Of a stretch of 51,959 nucleotides of DNA, positions 1 to 8,091 are shown piece by piece. This DNA is from JALYUA01 sp038229875 (GTDB lineage Bacteria > Acidobacteriota > Thermoanaerobaculia > UBA5066 > Gp7-AA6). The notes under the pieces are model-generated. The model had not been told where the DNA came from. It ran no database searches and saw nothing but the letters and a program-made list of their open reading frames with translations. The DNA lies in the NCBI GenBank assembly GCA_038229875.1, contig JBBROA010000013.1:1-51959 (forward strand). The letters are read 5' to 3'. Position 1 is the first letter of the stretch, and every line of letters starts with the position of its first letter. A program made the position numbers and the translations under genes.

Positions 1-227
1 GCGATGCTGTTCGCATCCCGCGCCGCAGAGGCGCGTCGAAGAAAGCGGAGCGACAACGAGGTTGCAGACGGTCCCGCGCCGCCGCACCCCGCAGGGCGGA
101 CGGGCTTTTGCTCGGCGTTACGCCAAGAACAGACCTTGCCCGACACGCAGGACGAAAGTCTCGCTGGCGCCTGTCGCCGATTGCAAAAGCCCGAACGCGA
201 CACCCGCATCCATTTTTCCACGGGCTG
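1..227. other. Non-coding region downstream of the dus gene
   Basis: I find no convincing gene here; the small open frames have no ribosome binding site or recognisable protein. A perfect 11-bp inverted repeat lies at 101-111 and 183-193 (CGGGCTTTTGC / GCAAAAGCCCG) with a 71-nt spacer. A second short palindrome, CGGGCTGTTAGCCCG at 222-236, overlaps the dus stop codon. Neither is followed by a T tract in the direction of transcription, so I do not call a terminator. Confidence 0.4.
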
Positions 228-1265
228 TTAGCCCGCCGCGGCCGCCGCGAGCCCGGGCACAGCCGCAGAGCCGGCCGCGGCGTCGGTTCCCGCGTCGAAA
301 AGCCCGGCAAAGAACGCCTGGACCGCGTCCCGGAAGTCCTGCGGGGTCTCAAGCCCCGAGATCCGGACCCGCAGCGCCCGGCCGTTCGGCAGCCCGTGGG
401 TGTACCACCCGGTCATCGTCCGGAGCTTGTGGAGGGCTTCCTTCGGCTCGAACGACATCGCCTCGATGGCGGTGAAATGGCCGAGCATCAGATCGCGTCT
501 TTCCTCGAGAGTCGCTTCGCGGGGCTCGCGTCCCGCCAGGAGGTCCGCCGCCTGCCGGAAGATCCAGGGGTTCTTCATCGTCGCGCGCCCGATCATGACG
601 GCGTCGCAGCCCGTCTGGCGGAACATCTCGAGAGCGTCTGCGGGCGAGTCGACGTCTCCATTGCCGACGACCGGGATGTAGAGATGCGCCTTCAACTCCG
701 CGATGCGGTCGCGGTCCGCCCGTCCCGTGTACATCTGCCGCGCCGTACGCGCGTGCATCGCAACCGCGGCGACGCCTTCGTCCTCGCACATGCGGCCGAG
801 GTCGAGAAAATTGATGCGGCCCGTGTCGAGGCCCAGCCGGAACTTCACAGTCAGCGGAATCGTCAAGCGCTGCTTCACCTGCCGGACGATGTCGCGGGCG
901 AGAGGGAGGTCGCCCATCAACGCGGCTCCGGAGCAGCCCTTCAGGACCTTGTTCGCGGGACATCCCATGTTGATGTCGCACACGTCCGGTCCGAGCTGCT
1001 CGACGATGTCCGCCGCCGCTCCCATGCGCACGGCGTCGGAGCCGTAGATCTGGATGGAGAGGGGCCGCTCCTCGTCCGAGAAGATCAGCTTGCGCATCTG
1101 CCGGGCGTTGCCGCGGCTGATCGCTTCCGAAGAGATGAACTCCATGGTGACGAGGCCCACCCCGCCGATGCGCCGGAGCATCAGCCGGTACACGTGGTCC
1201 GTGATCCCGGCCATGGGAGCCAGGACCAGCGGCGGGTCGACGAGGACGTTCCCGAAGGACGGCAT
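228..1265 (-). CDS. dusB: tRNA-dihydrouridine synthase (DusB-like)
   Basis: FMN-dependent enzyme that reduces uridine in the tRNA D-loop to dihydrouridine. The 345-residue protein opens with the TIM-barrel signature LVLAPMAGITDHVYR (residues 13-27). It carries DINMGCPANKVLKG around residues 97-110, with Cys102 as the family's catalytic cysteine, and a phosphate-binding segment near GCDAVMIGRATMKNPW. Length is normal for DusB. The open frame extends 41 codons further upstream, but those codons are basic, low in homology and run into the divergent gene's leader. The start at 1265 (MPSFGNV) directly precedes the conserved barrel. It stands alone, divergent from the membrane protein at 1348. The substrate uridine cannot be told from sequence; DusB is the closest general match. 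Confidence 0.93.
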   Translation of the reverse strand: MPSFGNVLVDPPLVLAPMAGITDHVYRLMLRRIGGVGLVTMEFISSEAISRGNARQMRKLIFSDEERPLSIQIYGSDAVRMGAAADIVEQLGPDVCDINMGCPANKVLKGCSGAALMGDLPLARDIVRQVKQRLTIPLTVKFRLGLDTGRINFLDLGRMCEDEGVAAVAMHARTARQMYTGRADRDRIAELKAHLYIPVVGNGDVDSPADALEMFRQTGCDAVMIGRATMKNPWIFRQAADLLAGREPREATLEERRDLMLGHFTAIEAMSFEPKEALHKLRTMTGWYTHGLPNGRALRVRISGLETPQDFRDAVQAFFAGLFDAGTDAAAGSAAVPGLAAAAAG

Positions 1266-1347
1266 ACCGGGCGATTTTAGACGGTACGGCGGAGGACACC
1301 AACCGGGCGCGCGTTTGGGTAATATCCGCCGCGATAAGGGGGCTTCG

Positions 1348-2439
1348 ATGGCATCGACCACGCCGCTGGCGTCAGAATCGGCGGTCAATGTGCAAGGTCC
1401 ATGGATCCGGAGCCGCCGCTTCGACCTGATCTTTCTGACCGCCTCGGGAGTCCTGGTTTTTCTGCCCTATCTCTCGTACGGACTCCTGCGAAACCTGGGC
1501 AGCTCGCCCGAGAGCGCGAGCCTCATCGTCGGACTCGTCGTGACTCTCTTAGTCGGCGGGCCGCACATGTACTCGACCTACCTGCGGACGGCGCTCGAGC
1601 CCCGGTTCCGGGAACGCTTCGGGGTCCTCGCGTACGCGCCGCTCGTCATCATCCCGACTCTCGTCATCCTGGGGTCGCTCTACTCGTTCCTCACTCTTTT
1701 GACCGGGTTCTTCTTCTGGGCGTCTCTTCACGTCACGCACCAGGCCCAGTACATTTCCGAAACGTACCGCCGCAAGGCCTCGCCGCGAACGTCGCCGGTG
1801 GACCGATGGCTCGACGGCGCGGTCATCCTCGGCGCCCTCTACACCGTCGCGATGTACAAGTTCGTCGAGGACCGGTTCACGCTCGGGTCGTCCACCCTTT
1901 TCTTCCCGCAGTTCCTGAAGCACCTGTGGGTGGCGCGCGCCTTCACGGTGGGCTTCGCCGCACTGTTCGTCTTCTACGCCATCCGGACGGCGCGTGAGAT
2001 CCGGCGGGGAGAATCCAACTGGCCGCGGCTCGCCTTCATGGCGACGACCGTTGCGCTGGCGTTCATCGTGCCTCTGTTCGAAAACCTAGACATCGCGTTC
2101 CAGGGCTTCAACACCTGGCATTCGCTCCAGTACCTCGCGCTCACCTGGTTCATCCTGAGCCGCAAGGCCGACAATGGGGAGATCGGGAGCGGTTTCGTGC
2201 AGGGGCTCGCGGGAGTGCGGCACACGGGCCGCTTCTACGCCGCCATGATCGGGGCGACGCTCATTTCCGGCCTCCTGTATCTCACCCTGTGGAAGGGTCT
2301 CGGAATGGCCCAGGTGCGCAGCTACTACGTCGTCGTCCTGTCGTTCCTGCTGATCCATTACTTCTACGACCACATCCTGTTCCGCGAGTTCGGGCCGTTC
2401 GACGGCCGGAGCGGCGCGACGGTGCCCGCGCGCGGCTGA
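1348..2439 (+). CDS. Polytopic membrane protein with conserved-looking histidines, unknown function
   Basis: A 363-residue integral membrane protein with roughly eight or nine hydrophobic segments, the first at about residues 25-47. I do not recognise the family with certainty. The histidines sit inside or at the edge of hydrophobic segments: H73 (GGPHMY), H128 and H131 (SLHVTHQAQY), H258 (FNTWHSLQY), H337 and H342 (IHYFYDHIL). This layout recalls membrane di-iron or metal enzymes such as the Brp/Blh carotene dioxygenases, but I cannot confirm a relation. The open frame begins upstream at 1054; ATG 1348 is chosen because the codons before it overlap dus antisense and the hydrophobic protein begins after it. 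It is divergent from dus and convergent with the exported protein at 2485. Confidence 0.8.
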   Translation: MASTTPLASESAVNVQGPWIRSRRFDLIFLTASGVLVFLPYLSYGLLRNLGSSPESASLIVGLVVTLLVGGPHMYSTYLRTALEPRFRERFGVLAYAPLVIIPTLVILGSLYSFLTLLTGFFFWASLHVTHQAQYISETYRRKASPRTSPVDRWLDGAVILGALYTVAMYKFVEDRFTLGSSTLFFPQFLKHLWVARAFTVGFAALFVFYAIRTAREIRRGESNWPRLAFMATTVALAFIVPLFENLDIAFQGFNTWHSLQYLALTWFILSRKADNGEIGSGFVQGLAGVRHTGRFYAAMIGATLISGLLYLTLWKGLGMAQVRSYYVVVLSFLLIHYFYDHILFREFGPFDGRSGATVPARG

Positions 2440-2484
2440 CGCCCGCGGCGGTCGTCGGAGAAGACTCCGCGAGAAGCTTCCGGC

Positions 2485-3123
2485 TCAGCCCTTCTGCCGG
2501 CGCAGCTCTTCGTACGACGCGACCCGCTTGTACCCCTTCGGCTTCTGAAACAGGTCGGGGTCGGCTCCCACCTTGACGTCGACCAGCCGCACGTCGAGGG
2601 CGGGCTCGTACTCCTCATCCCCCTTTTTTCGCTGGTGCTCGATTCGGACGGGGAGGCGCTCGAAGTCGCGCGCGGCCCAGATGATCACGCGGTCCCCCGA
2701 CGGAACGTCCATCTGGTATCGATCGCAGGGGTGCCCGGCGAGCGCCGCGTCGGCGATCTTCAAGAGCTCGCCGTGAAACCGTGAGGCGTACGCCTGCGCG
2801 TCGAACCTGGGCTCGAGCGGGTAGCCGGGGACGATCTCGTCCGTCGGCCCCCACGCCTCCTCCAGGATGCGCCTGGTCGAGGGGCGAAACTGCCACGTCT
2901 TTTTGAGGTCCGGCCGCAGGATCCTGACGAGCGGCGCGCCGTCCACTGTGCCCTCAACACGGCCCCACTCGCCCCGGATCGCGATCTGGTACCGCTCCCC
3001 GGTCGAGTAGACGAGGGCCGCGCGATAGCCGTCCTTCGAGATGGTCCGGAGACCTCCGCAGAAAGAGAGAAAGAGGGAGGCGCAGAGCAGCGCCAAAGGG
3101 GGAAACCGGCGCGAAATCGTCAT
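2485..3123 (-). CDS. Exported protein of unknown function
   Basis: A 212-residue protein with an N-terminal export signal (MTISRRFPPLALLCASLF then SFCGG). The cysteine at about residue 22 could be a lipidation site, but the residues before it (LSFC) fit the lipobox poorly. The mature part is hydrophilic and includes a run about residues 35-70 that looks like beta strands (YRAALVYSTGERYQIAIRGEW), and it ends in a basic tail. I do not recognise the family. The start at 3123 is chosen over the 313-codon open frame because it gives a clean signal sequence. Convergent with the 363-residue membrane protein and divergent from the methyltransferase at 3242. Confidence 0.72.
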   Translation of the reverse strand: MTISRRFPPLALLCASLFLSFCGGLRTISKDGYRAALVYSTGERYQIAIRGEWGRVEGTVDGAPLVRILRPDLKKTWQFRPSTRRILEEAWGPTDEIVPGYPLEPRFDAQAYASRFHGELLKIADAALAGHPCDRYQMDVPSGDRVIIWAARDFERLPVRIEHQRKKGDEEYEPALDVRLVDVKVGADPDLFQKPKGYKRVASYEELRRQKG

Positions 3124-3241
3124 CGTCCGTCCTCCGCCGACATCATCCCTCATCGCAAGGGCGCCGGCCCGGGCGGTCTTCAGATGTCTTCGAAGCGGGC
3201 GTGACGGTGTCACGGCCGGGCAGGAAGATAATCGCCCTCGC

Positions 3242-3964
3242 ATGGCGTGGTGGGAATCGTGGTTCGGCGAGGAGTACCTCGAGCTGTATCCGCACCGCGA
3301 CCTCGCCTCGGCGCGCCGGGAAGTCGCGTTTGCGCTCGCGCGGCTCGGGCCCGAGCCGACTCCCCTGCTCGACCTCTGCTGCGGAACCGGACGCCACTCG
3401 CTGCGGTTTGCCGAACGCGGCGCCATCCCCGTCGGCCTCGATTACTCGGCGCCTCTTCTCGAGCTCGCGCACGCCCGCAACCAGGCCCTGCGCCTCGTCC
3501 GCGGGGACATGCGGGCTCTCCCCTTCCCCGAAGGCAGCTTCCGGTCGATAGTGAACTTCTTCACGAGCTTCGGGTACTTCCGGGCCGAGGCCGACAACTT
3601 CGCCGTGGTCGCCGAGATCGAACGCGTCCTCGAGCCCGGCGGGCGCGTGCTCTGCGATACCTTCGGCCTGAATCACGTGCTCTCGCGTCTCGTCGCGGAG
3701 GAGAGCCGCGCGATGGGAGGGCGGGAATACAGGATCCGGCGCTGGTGGAATGAAGAGACCCGGAGGATCGAAAAGGAGATCGAAGTGCGCCGCGACTCCT
3801 CGACCGAAACTTTTCGTGAAAGCGTGCGGGCGTACTCGGCGGAGGAGCTGACGGGGATGTTTGAGAAAGCGGGGCTCGACATCGAAGCCACCTGGGGAGA
3901 CTTCGACGGGAATCCGGTGGGACCGGATTGCCCGCGGTTGATCGTGCTGGCTCGGAAGCGATGA
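3242..3964 (+). CDS. SAM-dependent methyltransferase coupled to bshC
   Basis: A 240-residue class I methyltransferase. Motif I is LLDLCCGTGRHS at about residues 43-54, the acidic motif II is GLDYS, and a DMRALPFPEGSF segment follows, as in small-molecule methyltransferases. A FFTSFGYF stretch sits where NLFTSFGYF-type sequences occur in this subfamily. The start is ATG 3242 (MAWWESWFGEEYLE). Its stop overlaps the bshC start as ATGA (3961-3964), so it is very probably translated with the bacillithiol genes. N-methyl-bacillithiol, made by a SAM-dependent methyltransferase, has been reported in green sulfur bacteria. The location makes bacillithiol or a precursor the obvious candidate substrate, but that is inference. 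Confidence 0.88.
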   Translation: MAWWESWFGEEYLELYPHRDLASARREVAFALARLGPEPTPLLDLCCGTGRHSLRFAERGAIPVGLDYSAPLLELAHARNQALRLVRGDMRALPFPEGSFRSIVNFFTSFGYFRAEADNFAVVAEIERVLEPGGRVLCDTFGLNHVLSRLVAEESRAMGGREYRIRRWWNEETRRIEKEIEVRRDSSTETFRESVRAYSAEELTGMFEKAGLDIEATWGDFDGNPVGPDCPRLIVLARKR

Positions 3965-5556
3965 GCGGCCCGATCATTCCGTTCGAGCGATACCCCAGGA
4001 TTTCCCCGCTGTTCGCGCGCTTCCTCGCCGGGTTGCCGGAGTTCTACCCGGACCCTCCCACGATCGACGCCGCCGCGGAGCGCGGGAGCCGCCTTCTCGG
4101 CAGGCCGTCGCGGGTTCCCGCCGGCGCTTTCCGCTTCCGTGGGGAGGCGGCGAAGGCGCGCGCGGAAGATCTCGCCGCCGGACGCGCGGTGGCCGTCGTG
4201 GCGGGCCACCAGGTCGGCCTGTTCACCGGGCCGCTTTTCACCATAACGAAGGCGTTCGACGCGATCCGCGTCGCGCGGGAAATCTCGAACCGCGGCGTCC
4301 CGGCCGTGCCCGTGTTCTGGGCGCTGACGGACGATCACGATCTCGAGGAAGTGGCGCGAACGGCGCGGCCCGGCAAGGACGGTCCCGAAGTGCTCGTGCT
4401 GGAAGGCGCGGACCGGTCCAACCGCGCGCCGGTAGGGCGGCGCCCGCTCCCGGCGGGTGTCACGCCGATCCTCGACGCGTTTGCGGCGGACGCCCGCGCC
4501 CCCGGATCGGAGGAGCTCGTCGAAACGCTGCGCCGCCGCTACTCGCCGGGAACGACGTACGGCGAGGCCTTCATCGAGTCGCTGCTCGATCTGGCTCCGG
4601 AGGGACTTCTCGTTCTCGATCCATACCAGGAGAGCCTTCGCGAAGCGACGGCGGCGTTCTTTCAGGAGGCGGTCCGGCGCGAGGCCAGCCTGCGGGAAGC
4701 TCTTGCCGAGGTCAGCGGGCGGCTCGAGGCGGCGGGGTTGCCGGTGCCCGTCCCGTTCCGCGCCGAGGTGTTTCCGTTCTTCACGATCGAGAAGGGAGAG
4801 CGGCGCCGCGTCGATTCGGTCGCCGACGCGGCGGCCCGGATCGCGAGCGGGGAAAGCTGGGTCTCCTCGGACGTCCTGACACGGCCGGTTCTGAAGTCCT
4901 GGCTGATGCCGACCGCCGCCGCCGTTCTCGGCCCCGCTGAGATCGCGTACCACGCGCAGTCGTTGCCCCTCTTCCGGGTTTTCGACCTGGAGCCCCCGGT
5001 GCTTCTGCCTCGGTCGTTCGTGATCCCGATCGGTCCGCCCGAGCGGCGGGCGATGGAGGCCCTGGGGATCACGCGAGAGAACCTGCTGCTCCCCCCTCCG
5101 GAGAGGGGTCCGGTAGAGGTTCCGGGCGCCGCAATCCTCGACGGCGCGGCCACGGACGCGGACAAAGCGCTCGAAGCCCTGGAGCCGGACATCCGCGCGC
5201 TCGACCCGACGCTCGTCGGAGCCCTCGAAAACACGAAGAAGAAAGTCGCGTACCAGCTGGAGCAGCTGAAGGAGCGTATGAAAAAGGCGGTCGACAGGAA
5301 GGACGAAGTCGCGAACAGCCGCCGCCGGCGTCTCGACACGATGCTCCTTCCTCAGGGCGCGCCCGCCGAGCGCCTCTACCCGCCGCTCGTTCCGCTGCTC
5401 GCGTACGGCCCGGCGGCGCTCGAGAGCATCCGGGAGGCGGCTCGCGGATCCCTCGAAGGGGCCACGCTCGCGGAGCTCGGCACCGACCGCACCCAAGGCA
5501 AGGACGGCACCGAAGGCGCCGAAGGCGCGGCGGATCGGGGCTCCGATGGCCGTTGA
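3961..5556 (+). CDS. bshC: Putative cysteine ligase BshC (bacillithiol biosynthesis)
   Basis: Last step of bacillithiol synthesis: attachment of cysteine to glucosaminyl-malate. The 531-residue length matches the BshC family. Recognisable segments are the GHQVGLFTGPLFTI stretch (about residues 81-94), VPVFWALTDDHDLEEV (about 116-131), and the C-terminal coiled coil with many lysines and glutamates (about 420-450). The start ATG 3961 overlaps the upstream methyltransferase stop. The 3' end overlaps bshB1 by 11 nt. Gene order methyltransferase-bshC-bshB1-bshA puts all three bacillithiol enzymes in one transcript. The tail (residues about 510-531) is glycine, lysine and alanine rich and low in complexity. 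Confidence 0.93.
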   Translation: MSGPIIPFERYPRISPLFARFLAGLPEFYPDPPTIDAAAERGSRLLGRPSRVPAGAFRFRGEAAKARAEDLAAGRAVAVVAGHQVGLFTGPLFTITKAFDAIRVAREISNRGVPAVPVFWALTDDHDLEEVARTARPGKDGPEVLVLEGADRSNRAPVGRRPLPAGVTPILDAFAADARAPGSEELVETLRRRYSPGTTYGEAFIESLLDLAPEGLLVLDPYQESLREATAAFFQEAVRREASLREALAEVSGRLEAAGLPVPVPFRAEVFPFFTIEKGERRRVDSVADAAARIASGESWVSSDVLTRPVLKSWLMPTAAAVLGPAEIAYHAQSLPLFRVFDLEPPVLLPRSFVIPIGPPERRAMEALGITRENLLLPPPERGPVEVPGAAILDGAATDADKALEALEPDIRALDPTLVGALENTKKKVAYQLEQLKERMKKAVDRKDEVANSRRRRLDTMLLPQGAPAERLYPPLVPLLAYGPAALESIREAARGSLEGATLAELGTDRTQGKDGTEGAEGAADRGSDGR

Positions 5557-6292
5557 GATTCTCGCGATCGCCGCGCATCCCGATGACATCGAGCTCGGCT
5601 GCGCCGGAACGCTGATTCGATGGAAAGCCCGGGGCGGACGCTTCGGCATCGTCGACCTGACCCGGGGAGAAATGGGAACGCGCGGCGACGCCGTGATCCG
5701 CGGCCGGGAAGCGCGCCGTTCCGCGGAAATCCTCGGCGCGGAATTCCGCGAGACGCTCGACTTCGGGGACGGGGGCCTCCGGCAGACCCGGGAGAACGAG
5801 CTCGCGTTGATCGAGGTCATTCGCCGGGAGAAGCCCCGACTCATCCTCACCTCGTTTCCGGAAGACCGTCATCCGGACCACCGCCGCGCGGGCGAGCTCG
5901 TGACAGATGCCGCCTTCTACGCGGGGCTCCGAAAGATCGAGACCGCGCTGCCCGCGCACCGCCCGCAGCAGACGATCTACTTCTCGACGGCGTACGTGCA
6001 CGCCCCGACCTTTGTCGTCGACGTCACCGAGGCGATGGAGACCCGGCGGGAAGCCGTGCGGGCGTTCGCAAGCCAGTTCCACGATCCGCGCTCGACCGAG
6101 CCGGCGACGCTTCTTTCGACGGCGGGCTTCCTCGAGGCGATCGAGGCCCGCGCCCGGCACTTCGGTTTCATGATCGGCGTCGAATTCGGCGAGGGGTTCG
6201 TCTCGAAGCGTCCTCCGCGCATCGACGACCCGGTGGCGGCGTTCGAAAGCTTCGAGCCGGGATTTGCCGCCGCTCCCGGCGGCGCGCCATGA
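5546..6292 (+). CDS. bshB1: Bacillithiol biosynthesis deacetylase BshB1
   Basis: Zinc-dependent N-deacetylase that converts GlcNAc-malate to glucosaminyl-malate. The 248-residue protein begins with the LmbE/PIG-L signature AAHPDDIELGCAGTL: H11, D13 and D14, of which H11 and D14 are zinc ligands in the family. A second site HPDHRRAGE carries H109 and H112. The TRGEMGTRG segment (about residues 39-47) is typical of BshB1 rather than of general LmbE proteins. It overlaps bshC by 11 nt at the 5' end and bshA by 4 nt at the 3' end. Confidence 0.95.
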   Translation: MAVEILAIAAHPDDIELGCAGTLIRWKARGGRFGIVDLTRGEMGTRGDAVIRGREARRSAEILGAEFRETLDFGDGGLRQTRENELALIEVIRREKPRLILTSFPEDRHPDHRRAGELVTDAAFYAGLRKIETALPAHRPQQTIYFSTAYVHAPTFVVDVTEAMETRREAVRAFASQFHDPRSTEPATLLSTAGFLEAIEARARHFGFMIGVEFGEGFVSKRPPRIDDPVAAFESFEPGFAAAPGGAP

Positions 6293-7419
6293 AAATCGGA
6301 ATCACCTGCTACCCGACGTACGGCGGCAGCGGCGTCGTGGCGACGGAGCTCGGCATCGCGCTCGCGGACCGCGGAGACGAGATCCACTTCATCTCGTACG
6401 CGCTGCCGACCAGGCTCGCCCTTCCGCGGCCGCGCGTCTTCTTTCACGAGGTCGTCGCGCCGACGTACCCGCTCTTCGTATCGCCTCCCTACACTCTCGC
6501 GCTGGCGACGAAGATGGCGGAGGTCGCCACACACGTCGGGCTCGACCTCCTTCACGTGCACTACGCGCTGCCGCACGCGATCTCCGCGATCCTCGCCCGA
6601 GACATGATCGCGGACGACGGGATTCCGCTGAAGGTGGTGACGACGCTCCACGGCACCGACATCACCATCGTCGGTCAGGACCGCTCGTACCTTCCGATCA
6701 CCCGGTACGGGATCGAGAAGAGCGACGGCGTCACGGCGGTGTCCGAGTACCTCCGGGACGTCACGGCCCGCGAGCTTTCGGTTCGCCGGGAAGTCGAGGT
6801 CATTCCGAATTTCATCGACGCCGTCGTCTATCGGCCCGACGGCGCCTCGCCGTTCGCGAGGACGCTGGTTCGCGAGACGGAATGCGTGGTGCTCCACGTG
6901 TCCAATTTCCGCCCCGTCAAACGCATTGCGGACGTGATCGGCATCTTTGAGCGTGTGCGGCGGCGGATTCCGGCGCGCCTCGTACTCGTCGGTGACGGCC
7001 CCGAGCGCTCTCTGGCGGAAAGGCTGGTCGTCGCCGGCGGCTTCGAAAAAGACACTCTTTTCCTCGGCAACGTCGCCGCGATCGAGACTGTTCTTCCGAT
7101 CGGAAAAGTCTTTCTGCTCCCTTCGGACGCGGAATCCTTCGGGCTCTCCGCTCTCGAAGCGATGGCGTGCGGCGTGCCGGTCGTGGGAACCACTGCGGGA
7201 GGCCTTCCCGAAGTGGTGCAGGACGGGCGGAACGGATTCCTGCGCCCCGTCGGCGACGTCGAGGGCATGGCCGAGGCGACGCTGCGGCTCGTGACCGACC
7301 CGGACCTCTGGAAGAAGTTTTCGCAATCCGCCCGCGAGAGAGCGATCACGCAGTACCCGACCGAGGCGGTCGTCGGCCGGTATCGGGCCCTCTACGAGAA
7401 CGTTCTGCGCGCCCCCTGA
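6289..7419 (+). CDS. bshA: N-acetyl-alpha-D-glucosaminyl L-malate synthase BshA
   Basis: First step of bacillithiol synthesis: transfer of GlcNAc from UDP-GlcNAc to L-malate. A 376-residue GT4 (GT-B fold) glycosyltransferase. The N-terminus MKIGITCYPTYGGSGVVATELG is the BshA hallmark. HVHYALPHA and TTLHGTDIT follow. The nucleotide-sugar EX7E region is DAESFGLSALEAMACG near residue 285. The start ATG 6289 overlaps the bshB1 stop (ATGA). With bshC and bshB1 this gives the complete three-enzyme pathway. Confidence 0.96.
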   Translation: MKIGITCYPTYGGSGVVATELGIALADRGDEIHFISYALPTRLALPRPRVFFHEVVAPTYPLFVSPPYTLALATKMAEVATHVGLDLLHVHYALPHAISAILARDMIADDGIPLKVVTTLHGTDITIVGQDRSYLPITRYGIEKSDGVTAVSEYLRDVTARELSVRREVEVIPNFIDAVVYRPDGASPFARTLVRETECVVLHVSNFRPVKRIADVIGIFERVRRRIPARLVLVGDGPERSLAERLVVAGGFEKDTLFLGNVAAIETVLPIGKVFLLPSDAESFGLSALEAMACGVPVVGTTAGGLPEVVQDGRNGFLRPVGDVEGMAEATLRLVTDPDLWKKFSQSARERAITQYPTEAVVGRYRALYENVLRAP

Positions 7420-7423
7420 ACGG

Positions 7424-8035
7424 GTGACGGTGACGGACGAGCGCCACGTCCCGGCGCGGGAAGGGCGCTTCGAGCTTCGGGAACGCGCCTCGCGCTTCCT
7501 CGCCTTCTCGCTTCCGTGCGGCGACCCGCAGGAGGGCGCGGCGGCCGTCGCCGCCTGGCGACGCGAGTATCACGACGCCTCCCACGTGGCGTTTGCCTGG
7601 AAGATCGGCCCGCCCGCGGAGACTCGAGTGCGCGCGTCGGATGCCGGCGAGCCCGCCGGAACGGCCGGCAAACCGATCGCCTCGGCGATCGACGCCGCGG
7701 GTCTGACCGACGTCGTCGTCGGTGTCGTGCGGTACTTCGGCGGGACGAAGCTCGGGACGGGCGGGCTCGCCCGCGCCTACCGCGACGCCGCGGCGGGCGC
7801 GCTCGCCGAGGGCGGGCGCGCCGTTCGCGCGGAAACTCGCCGTGTGGTCGTCACGTGCGGCTATGCGCGGATCGGAGAGCTGCGTCGACTCGTCGATCCG
7901 CCGCGGGTCGCGGTCTCAGACGAGACTTTCGGCGAGGAGGCGACGGTTCGGCTGGAGGTTTACCGGTCGCGGGTGCCAGCGCTCCTGGCCGCGCTGGACG
8001 AGGCGCGGCTCGAGTATGTGACGGAGGACAGCTGA
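7424..8035 (+). CDS. YigZ/IMPACT (UPF0029) family protein
   Basis: A 203-residue protein whose N-terminal domain carries the UPF0029 pattern: S/R..FLAF at residues 24-28, then SHVAFAWK, DAGEPAGTAGKPI and DVVVGVVRYFGGTKLGTGGL (to about residue 111). That set of motifs is diagnostic of the YigZ/IMPACT fold. A smaller C-terminal domain follows. Cellular function in bacteria is not settled. The start is GTG 7424, only 4 nt after the bshA stop, so it is probably part of the same transcript. No bacillithiol-related role is known to me; the linkage may be incidental. Confidence 0.92.
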   Translation: MTVTDERHVPAREGRFELRERASRFLAFSLPCGDPQEGAAAVAAWRREYHDASHVAFAWKIGPPAETRVRASDAGEPAGTAGKPIASAIDAAGLTDVVVGVVRYFGGTKLGTGGLARAYRDAAAGALAEGGRAVRAETRRVVVTCGYARIGELRRLVDPPRVAVSDETFGEEATVRLEVYRSRVPALLAALDEARLEYVTEDS

Positions 8036-8050
8036 GAGTGGAGAGGTCCC

Positions 8051-8070
8051 GTTCAGCGTTCAGCGTTCAG
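8051..8070. repeat. Heptanucleotide tandem tract (TTCAGCG)n
   Basis: Just under three copies of the 7-mer TTCAGCG in the gap between the YigZ gene and the adenosine deaminase gene. It is one of several related heptamer tracts confined to intergenic DNA in this window. Confidence 0.75.
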
Positions 8071-8091
8071 TCGATGCTCGCCCGCGGAGGG

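Noticed and set aside
108..1280. 390-codon plus-strand frame antisense to the dus gene
   Set aside because: Arginine- and histidine-rich shadow of a GC-rich gene; no motif, no ribosome binding site, and the minus strand has clear Dus signatures.
3673..5850. 725-codon minus-strand frame antisense to the bsh genes
   Set aside because: Low-complexity Arg-rich shadow; the plus strand has three overlapping, recognisable bacillithiol genes.
8051..8070. CRISPR array
   Set aside because: The repeats are 7 nt with no spacers and no cas gene nearby.
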